A DNA stretch of 34,335 nucleotides from positions 1 to 34,335 of the forward strand of contig JAILAF010000087.1 in NCBI GenBank assembly GCA_024681775.1. The letters run 5' to 3'. The notes beneath the pieces are model-generated. The model had not been told where the DNA came from and made no database searches. It saw only the letters and a list, made by a program, of their open reading frames with translations. Shown here one piece after another: positions 8,853 to 14,601 of this stretch; within the stretch, counting starts at the first letter, position 1; the number at the start of each line of letters is the position of its first letter. The position numbers and the translations under genes were made by a program. Origin of the DNA: Lachnospiraceae bacterium (GTDB lineage: Bacteria; Bacillota; Clostridia; Lachnospirales; Lachnospiraceae).

Positions 8853-9839
8853 TCAAAGCAGATGTGCACGGACCTCGTCAGGACTTTCAGATGACAGATA
8901 GATCGGTGCGATGTCGAAGACGGTCTTACATCCCGACTGTCCCTCTTTGTTCAACTTATACGCAGCCCGGGCATATGCCGCAATAACAGAACCCGTAAAC
9001 TCAGGATTGGAATCCAGCTGAAGTCTGTACTCAATGATGTGCTTGTTCTCTTTTTCAAATCCGGTGACCCCGCTACGAAGAACGAATCCGCCGTGGGGCA
9101 GGCCCTTATGATTCTCGTTCAGCTCCTCCTGGGAGATGAAATGAACCGTGGTATCATAGTCCGCAAAATAGTTGGGCATTTCCTTGATCTGCTTCTCGAT
9201 CTGAGATAGATCGGCTCCCTCTTCCGCAACGACATAGCACTCTCTGGTGTGCATCTGGCGGGTGGTGAGTTCAGGGTTCTCTCCTTTTCTGACGCTCTCC
9301 ACGGATGCTTCCACGGGAACGGTATACTGTCTGGCATCTTTGACACCGGGGATTCTGCGGATCGCGTCGGAATGTCCCTGGCTGACGCCTCTTCCCCAGA
9401 AGGTGTAATTGGAGCCCTCCGGAAGAACCGAGGTAGAGACCATTCTGATCAGGGAGAACATTCCGGGATCCCAGCCTACGGAAATGATACCCACATGTCC
9501 GGACTTCCGGGCGGCTGCATCTACATTTGTAAAATGCACCGGAATCTTCGCATGCGTATCGAAACTGTCTACTACGTTAAACCACTGTGCGTACTTCGGT
9601 GTCTGCTCCGGCAGGTCGGTGGCACTGCCGCCTCCCAGAACCAGAACATCAATCTTTTCCTTCCATTTCTCAATCTCATCCACGGAACAGACAGGGATGC
9701 CTTCGGTCTTGATCTTCAATGCCGAGGGATCTCTTCTGGTAAAAACCGCAACCAACTCCAGATCCGGATTCTGTCTGATAGCACTCTCCACGCCTCTCGA
9801 CAGATTACCGTATCCGACAATACCGATTCTGATGCTCAT
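8853..9839 (-). CDS. ddh: meso-diaminopimelate D-dehydrogenase
   Basis: A 328-residue NADPH enzyme that reductively aminates L-2-amino-6-oxopimelate to meso-diaminopimelate in one step, feeding lysine and peptidoglycan synthesis. The N-terminal Rossmann motif is RIGIVGYGNLSRGVESAI. Conserved segments include VLGGGSATDLPEQ, NVVDSFDTH, and VGWDPGMFSL, diagnostic of Ddh. The C-terminal EFTGSVIAAYARAA and length match the family (about 326). The ribosome site AAGGAG sits nine bases before the ATG. It lies downstream of rep in the same direction with an 87-bp gap. A single-step DAP enzyme placed beside a plasmid-type origin is notable, because it would tie the replicon to cell-wall synthesis if it is the only copy. 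Confidence 0.95.
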   Translation of the reverse strand: MSIRIGIVGYGNLSRGVESAIRQNPDLELVAVFTRRDPSALKIKTEGIPVCSVDEIEKWKEKIDVLVLGGGSATDLPEQTPKYAQWFNVVDSFDTHAKIPVHFTNVDAAARKSGHVGIISVGWDPGMFSLIRMVSTSVLPEGSNYTFWGRGVSQGHSDAIRRIPGVKDARQYTVPVEASVESVRKGENPELTTRQMHTRECYVVAEEGADLSQIEKQIKEMPNYFADYDTTVHFISQEELNENHKGLPHGGFVLRSGVTGFEKENKHIIEYRLQLDSNPEFTGSVIAAYARAAYKLNKEGQSGCKTVFDIAPIYLSSESPDEVRAHLL

Positions 9840-9926
9840 TTTCTTTTCTCCTTACACTGTTGATAGGTATTTATTCATCGCAAAACAACAGTTCAGCCAT
9901 GCTTTGCGTTTCGGTAACACGTGTTT

Positions 9927-11108
9927 TTATTCTTCGTCATCCGGCACTTCAAAGGGAAGGGACATCTGGGTAAAATCCACTTCCACCGGCTGATCGTCAA
10001 TCTGGATGATGCCACGGTCCTTTGCGGCGGCCAGCTGCGCTTTGGTGGGGATAAAGTTTCGCTCGATGGCTGCCAGGATGTAGGCGATGGGATCCTCCAC
10101 TTTTTCCTTGGAAGTCTCATAGAGCATAAATGCCTTGCGGATCAGGTACACATTGTACTTCGATTTCTCCGCAATGTTCGCCACATCCTTCAGCTTCATG
10201 GCCAATCCGGACTCATTCATCAGCTGAAGTACAACATCCATGACGTTCTCTTTTTCTTCTTCGGTAACCTCTCCGCTCTTGGGCGCGTTCTTTACGGGCT
10301 GCACAACCTGCATTGTAAAAAGAATGTTCTCGACTTTGCCGCCTCTTCCGCAGCGCTCGGTATCGTACTGGACGATCATCTCCGTCTTCTCGCTGATCTC
10401 TTTCACCGCGGGATCGATCACTCTTCTTCTGAGGGCTGTCCAGTCATCATAGGCCGTATCCCTCTTTGCCTTCAGCACAGCGGCGGCATAATCCTTATTG
10501 GTAGGTTTCGAGATCTTACTGAGATAACTCTTTGCAGCGGGATCGTTAGCATCCACTACACCTATGACAAACTTGAGTTCTGCAATTCCGTAACGTATGC
10601 TATATAATTCTCCCGTGGCAGAACTTCCCTTCGGATGATAGCAATAGGATTTCAAAAGCTCGTACAAACGAAAGGTATAATCGGACCGGAAATTCATCAT
10701 GGTCTGAAGATTCAGCCTGGTGAAATTGGAAGTGATGTCGGAAATGTATTTCTTGAGCTCACTGTTAAAGATGATGGTGAACTCTCCGTTTTCGTATCTG
10801 GCCTTCTGGATCAGGGGGATGTACTCAAACTCTCCCTTCTCCGGATCCTCATACCCGATCACGCGTCCGCCCAGCGCCTGGGCAACGGGGATCAATTTCG
10901 AATAGAAGGAACCGCTGTTGGAACCGGTCACTCTTCGAAGCTCCGCTGCTGTAAATGTGTACTCTGCCGCCTTATCCCCCAGCTCGGCCTCTTTTACCTG
11001 GGACAATGCGTAGGTTACGATCTTATTTTCCAGTAATGTCCCCTTATATTTGGAAGTGATGAGGACATTACTTTTTATGATGTTTTTTTCCGGCATTTGC
11101 CCCGCCAT
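9927..11108 (-). CDS. Rep_3-family (RepB-like) replication initiator
   Basis: A 393-residue initiator. The N-terminal half fits the Rep_3 double winged helix: IIKSNVLITSKYKGTLLENKI at the start, a first winged helix up to residue about 130, then NFTRLNLQTMMNFRSDYTFRLYELLKSY, the most conserved Rep_3 segment, and a second winged-helix region with IAELKFVIGV. The C-terminal part (about 270-393) is helical and acidic at its end. In iteron plasmids this protein binds repeats next to the origin, opens DNA and represses its own gene. I prefer ATG 11108, which has AAGGTGGAG nine bases upstream; a GTG at 11123 is also possible. Iterons begin 40 bp upstream, which supports autoregulation and the function call. 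Confidence 0.88.
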   Translation of the reverse strand: MAGQMPEKNIIKSNVLITSKYKGTLLENKIVTYALSQVKEAELGDKAAEYTFTAAELRRVTGSNSGSFYSKLIPVAQALGGRVIGYEDPEKGEFEYIPLIQKARYENGEFTIIFNSELKKYISDITSNFTRLNLQTMMNFRSDYTFRLYELLKSYCYHPKGSSATGELYSIRYGIAELKFVIGVVDANDPAAKSYLSKISKPTNKDYAAAVLKAKRDTAYDDWTALRRRVIDPAVKEISEKTEMIVQYDTERCGRGGKVENILFTMQVVQPVKNAPKSGEVTEEEKENVMDVVLQLMNESGLAMKLKDVANIAEKSKYNVYLIRKAFMLYETSKEKVEDPIAYILAAIERNFIPTKAQLAAAKDRGIIQIDDQPVEVDFTQMSLPFEVPDDEE

Positions 11109-11146
11109 AGTACTTTTCTCCACCTTTCCATTTTCCTAGTTTAAGC

Positions 11147-11314
11147 CTTTTTGTACACAATTACAAGCCTTTTTGTACGGCATAACCCTACATTTGTACA
11201 TGAAACACACCTTTTTTGTTCCGAGTAACTCCTTTTTGTACAGTTCTTTCACCCGGATTGGGCTGTGGAAGCCTTGATTTTGCTGGGTTTTTGTGGCCTC
11301 TCCTTTTTGTACGG
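11147..11314 (+). repeat. Iteron cluster A, next to rep
   Basis: Core TTTTTGTAC. Taking the G of GTAC as reference, units lie at 11153, 11175, 11196 (ATTTGTAC), 11218 (TTTTTTGTTC) and 11238, spaced 22, 21, 22 and 20 bp, or two helical turns. Two further copies lie at 11293 (TTTTTGTGG variant) and 11309 (exact). Seen from the rep gene the cores read GTACAAAAA. The position directly upstream of the rep start suggests both origin binding and autorepression. Confidence 0.8.
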
Positions 11315-11545
11315 TTCTTCTTGCTTTATGGTCCATATTGGCCGGACCGCGTCCCCAATCATTGTTCGGGGCAGATCTCAGGAGTGAACTCTCCCGCCCG
11401 GCGCATCCCGCAGCTGCAGGTATCCGCTCCTTTTCCTTTTGTGGCGGTTGGTCGGTCTTTCCACTGCGAAACGCAAGCCGGATTCCTTTCGATAATGTAT
11501 CCTGCGAAAAATGAGTGTAAATCCGCGCTTTTTCTTCCTTCCTCA

Positions 11546-11625
11546 CCATTATTGTACACTTCTTCGGGCTTTTTTGTACAGCAAATTGCGCTTTTTTGTT
11601 CGGAAGTTTGCGCTCTTTTGTACAG
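11546..11625 (+). repeat. Iteron cluster B, exact 22-bp period
   Basis: Four units with the G of the core at 11554, 11576, 11598 and 11620: spacing exactly 22, 22 and 22 bp. Cores are TTATTGTAC, TTTTTGTAC, TTTTTTGTTC and CTTTTGTAC. Flanking bases are also conserved, with GC before the T-run and AG or GG after GTAC in most units. The direct orientation and constant period are what iteron binding of a Rep_3 initiator requires. Confidence 0.85.
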
Positions 11626-11648
11626 AGCTCTTCTCTCGTATTTGGGCG

Positions 11649-11725
11649 TTTTTGTACAGTTCTTTTATTTCTTCTGTACGGAACTGCCTACCGAACCGTA
11701 CAGCTCTTTCCCCTTATCTGTACGG
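11649..11725 (+). repeat. Iteron cluster C, exact 22-bp period
   Basis: Four units with core G at 11654, 11676, 11698 and 11720, again exactly 22 bp apart, and separated from cluster B by 34 bp. The first core is exact (TTTTTGTAC). The other three have a weaker T-run (TTCTGTAC, ACCGTAC, TATCTGTAC) but keep GTACRG and often GAACT after it. This cluster abuts the AT-rich DNA. Confidence 0.82.
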
Positions 11726-12037
11726 AACTAGATTCGGGATTTCCTGGTTTTACTGGCTTTCTGAGGCATCTAAATAAATAATCAAATTTGTTGTTATAAA
11801 AAATAAATTAAGTATTAACAAAATGGTTGTTTTTATAACGCCCTCTCATCACAAGCAAAATAGCTGTGTCATTTATATAGCCGTAAATTCAAGGAAAATT
11901 ACATGTGCAATTATGACAGGGAATGTTTTTGACAGTCGTGATAGATTACATAAGAGAATAAGATCTTGCTAAATAGAATTTGATATCTAAACAAGTCAAA
12001 GCATTGTTAATCAAGTCAGTCAATGAAAATTCACTAC

Positions 12038-12046
12038 TTTTTGTAC
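12038..12046 (+). repeat. Isolated iteron core in the AT-rich region
   Basis: An exact TTTTTGTAC followed by GGAAG, as in other units, about 320 bp right of cluster C. It stands alone in AT-rich DNA. Confidence 0.55.
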
Positions 12047-12900
12047 GGAAGTTAGCTGAATGATTTAATGACGTTTGTTTTTTAGGCGTTTTTAGGAATG
12101 CTTAGCGTGCATATTCCAGGCCTTCTTCCGGAACTGATGGTACTCTTCTGGCGGCTCAGATCGTGGACTTTTGGTATAGGGGCGGAAGATCAAGCATGGA
12201 GTGGGTTTCTCCTTTTATTCGCTTCATTTATATGTGATTTGTCATTTTACGTACATGTAATTCTGTACTCTTTTTTACATACTTTCATGCATCTTTGTAT
12301 GCTTATTTTTCTTTAATTTTGTGTTCATACACTTATGACCACTTGATTGTATATAAACCTGTCTACATAAAATTAAATTTGTTTATGCGTATGTTTATCT
12401 GTAAACATAATTATATAACTGCAAATGTGTAAGTATTTATAACACTATGTGTTCATGAATGCTTGTTTGAGTACGGATATAATGATAATACATATTCATA
12501 TAAATGGCAAGAGCCGATTAATTAAATACAATATGTAAACAGAATTACATAATTACATTAGTGCAATAAAAAATCCTTAATTTATAGGTGCTCTATAAAT
12601 GATTGCAGTCAAAAAGCAGAGCTCTGAGGCTGAATGAAAGAAAAGGCATATTATCTTGATTCAGGAGACAAAAAAGTACAAACAATTAAGAAAACTAAAA
12701 TGTATAATTGTAGAATTACCAGTACATAAGCAATTATAAAATCATACAAATAAAAATACAAGAAATTATAATTGGAAAAAATTAAGGAAGTAAGTATATA
12801 TGTTTACAAATAATCAGAATTACAAAGAGACAAGAAAACCAACAATCAAATTTGCAAAAATACATACAAATGTATATAATAACAATGTTGGTTTTGTTCT

Positions 12901-12909
12901 GTACAAAAA
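12901..12909 (+). promoter_or_regulatory. Inverted iteron core just before parA (candidate operator)
   Basis: GTACAAAAA, the reverse complement of the iteron core, lies 14 bp before the parA start codon, overlapping the expected ribosome-binding leader. The placement suggests control of the par operon by the initiator or by the ribbon-helix-helix protein. Confidence 0.5.
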
Positions 12910-12923
12910 GAGAGAGTAACGAT

Positions 12924-13685
12924 ATGAAAGCAAAAAAGATTGCCATAGCAAATCAAAAGGGCGGCGTCGGTAAGAGCACGACGGCCATCAACATTGCAGA
13001 TGCTCTGAAGCGCTGCGGATACGAGGTGCTCCTGGTGGATTTGGACCCTCAGTGCAATTCTACGAACAGTTTTCACGCGGAAATCGAAGACTGCAACACG
13101 CTGTACGATGTCATGACCGGCGCTGTGAAGGCTGCCGACGCGATCCAGAAGACGGAGATGGGTGACATTATCGCGGGTGATCACCTTCTTTCCGGCGAAG
13201 AGAGCAAGTTTATGAGTAAGCCCGGTGCTTATTCTATCATTAAAAGAAGTCTGAAGCCAATCGAAGAGCAGTATGACTTCATTGTCTTCGATACGCCTCC
13301 CAACCTGGGCATATATATGCTGAACGCTCTGGTCGCAGCCGATGGTGTGATCATTCCGATCAAGGCGGAAAAATACGCGATCGACGGGCTTTCCGAGCTG
13401 ATCAAGTCCATCAACGAGGTGGTTGAGACGGAGAATGAGGATCTGAAGATCTATGGCGTCCTCATGACGGCGTATGATAAGAGAAATGCATTAGATAAGG
13501 AAATGTTCAAAAGGCTTCCCGAAGTGGGAGAGCAGAACGGGTTTAAGGTGTTTGATACACCAATCAGGATCTGCCAGACCATCAAGGTTGCACAGGCAGA
13601 AGAGGTATCACTGTTTGACAAGGATTCTACCAGTACGGGCGCAATTGACTATGTTGATCTGATCAAAGAGATCTTGGGGGTATAA
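12924..13685 (+). CDS. parA: ParA-family partition ATPase
   Basis: A 253-residue deviant-Walker ATPase that drives replicon segregation on the nucleoid. The Walker A motif is QKGGVGKSTT (about residues 11-20), with the signature lysine. Walker A' is VLLVDLDPQCN and Walker B is YDFIVFDTPPNLG. There is no N-terminal HTH domain, so it is a small type Ib/Soj-like ParA. The start is the ATG at 12924 (MKAKKIAIANQ); a longer frame from 12852 adds residues outside the family. The partner gene follows after 3 bp, so they form one operon. Divergent placement from rep across the iterons confirms its role in maintenance of this replicon. Confidence 0.95.
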   Translation: MKAKKIAIANQKGGVGKSTTAINIADALKRCGYEVLLVDLDPQCNSTNSFHAEIEDCNTLYDVMTGAVKAADAIQKTEMGDIIAGDHLLSGEESKFMSKPGAYSIIKRSLKPIEEQYDFIVFDTPPNLGIYMLNALVAADGVIIPIKAEKYAIDGLSELIKSINEVVETENEDLKIYGVLMTAYDKRNALDKEMFKRLPEVGEQNGFKVFDTPIRICQTIKVAQAEEVSLFDKDSTSTGAIDYVDLIKEILGV

Positions 13686-13688
13686 TCA

Positions 13689-14315
13689 ATGGCAGCAACG
13701 AAAAAGGGTTCCAAGCCTGACCTGTTTTCGGGTCTTCAAAAGGCAAAAGCAGTCGAGAAGAAAGAGCCTGCGGTACAGGCAAAACCGGTAACGGAGGAAG
13801 ATACGCCTATCGCAAAGGCTACGACCAAAGATCCCGTGGAAGAGAACTTCCGTACAAAAGAGGTGCAGGAAGAAAAACCTTCACAGCAGGAGATCAAGTC
13901 TGTACAAAAAGTAGAAGAAGAGACGAAAGCGGTCGAAATTCCGGCGGTTCCGGAGATCAATATTCCCGCTGCGGAACCTGCAAAGGCAGTAACTTCTGTA
14001 CAAAAAGGAGAAACCCCTATCGTGCAGCCTATCAGCCCTGCGGCCGCGCCAAAGAAACGGGGAAGAAAAGCGGCGACTCCTACAGGAGATACCGAGGAGA
14101 TCTGCAGGCAGACCTACTATTATACATATGAAGAAATGGCTGCGATCAAAACGGTGGGCTTCCTGGAGGACAGGACACATTCCGAGATCGTCAGAGAATT
14201 GATAGATTACGCACTGGAGCAGAAATACCCCGGCCTGCTGGGAAGAGCGGATGTGCTGAAGAAGGCCGAGAATCTGAGAGAGAAGATCAAGAACAGACAG
14301 TCCATTGATGACTGA
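13689..14315 (+). CDS. Ribbon-helix-helix partition (centromere-binding) protein, ParB role
   Basis: A 208-residue protein three bases after parA. Residues 1-135 are low complexity, rich in Lys, Glu, Pro and Ala, and probably disordered. Near residues 138-180 there is a ribbon-helix-helix pattern: strand RQTYYYT, helix YEEMAAIKTVGFLEDRT, then SEIVRELIDYALEQ. A basic helix ends the protein. This is not a canonical ParB: I see no CTPase or HTH core. RHH proteins such as ParG or omega act as ParA partners, using a flexible basic tail to stimulate the ATPase and the RHH to bind the centromere. Three copies of the iteron core fall inside the linker-coding DNA. The linker therefore repeats the peptide SVQK (residues 71-74 and 103-106). 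Confidence 0.78.
   Translation: MAATKKGSKPDLFSGLQKAKAVEKKEPAVQAKPVTEEDTPIAKATTKDPVEENFRTKEVQEEKPSQQEIKSVQKVEEETKAVEIPAVPEINIPAAEPAKAVTSVQKGETPIVQPISPAAAPKKRGRKAATPTGDTEEICRQTYYYTYEEMAAIKTVGFLEDRTHSEIVRELIDYALEQKYPGLLGRADVLKKAENLREKIKNRQSIDD
13852..14006 (+). repeat. Iteron-like cores inside the partition gene (candidate intragenic centromere sites)
   Basis: GTACAAAAG at 13852-13860, GTACAAAAA at 13902-13910 and GTACAAAAA at 13998-14006. The last two share a longer TCTGTACAAAAA. They read in the same orientation as the copy before parA and opposite to the origin arrays. Spacing (50 and 96 bp) is not a multiple of 22. Confidence 0.6.
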
Positions 14316-14316
14316 G

Positions 14317-14345
14317 AAAACGGCGCCTTCGGGCGCTGTTTTTTA
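14317..14345 (+). terminator. Rho-independent terminator of the par operon
   Basis: The stem AAAACGGCGCC (14317-14327) pairs with GGCGCTGTTTT (14332-14342), with one G-T pair and a C(TTCG)G tetraloop, followed by six T (14339-14344). It starts two bases after the partition gene stop, so it closes the parA operon and insulates tex. Confidence 0.9.
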
Positions 14346-14514
14346 TAGTAAGGCCATGCAGCGCATGCAGAGATGGCCTGATCTATTTGCGTGTTGATAA
14401 AGCATAAGTCACGAAACGAGGAGTGATCGAGTGCAGACGGCAACCGCGCATTCGCCAAGAAATGCGATAAAACGGATCCGTAGTAAAAGCGATGCAACAA
14501 GAGCAAATAGTTGT

Positions 14515-14542
14515 TTGAGAACGAGTATAAAAATGGTAAAAT
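14515..14542 (+). promoter_or_regulatory. Promoter for tex
   Basis: TTGAGA (14515-14520), a 16-base spacer, then TAAAAT (14537-14542), 59 bp before the tex start. The DNA between the par terminator and this promoter (14346-14514) contains a GGCCAT...ATGGCC inverted repeat near 14352-14378 but no gene I can support. Confidence 0.6.
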
Positions 14543-14601
14543 AGAAAGAGCGAGTCGAAAACTACACATTAAATATCGGCCGCTATTCTAAAGGAGAGTC
14601 C

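Larger units (their letters stand above)
11109..12923. other. Candidate replication origin: gene-free rep-parA intergenic region
   Basis: About 1.8 kb between divergent rep and parA with no convincing gene; the open frames here are low-complexity products of the repeats. From left to right it holds iterons (11147-11725), then a very AT-rich stretch from about 11765 to 12900 that fits a DNA unwinding element. A lone iteron sits at 12038-12046. The 8-mer TGTAAACA, either strand, recurs at 12400-12407, 12534-12541 and 12801-12808. I found no clear DnaA box by eye. The arrangement (initiator, iterons, AT-rich DNA, parA) matches iteron plasmid origins. Confidence 0.75.

Noticed and set aside
11147-11725. 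Possible CRISPR array because of regularly spaced repeats.
   Set aside because: Units are short (9-12 bp conserved) with 22-bp period and no unique spacers of constant size, and there are no cas genes. Iterons explain it.
11136-11777. Several open frames on both strands (up to about 170 codons) across the rep upstream region.
   Set aside because: They are driven by the T-rich iterons (products repeat Phe-Cys-Thr or Val-Gln-Lys), have no ribosome site and no family features.
14346-14514. GGCCAT...ATGGCC inverted repeat and self-complementary TGCA segments suggesting a structured RNA.
   Set aside because: Only a short imperfect stem, no known RNA family pattern recognised, and no T-tract.
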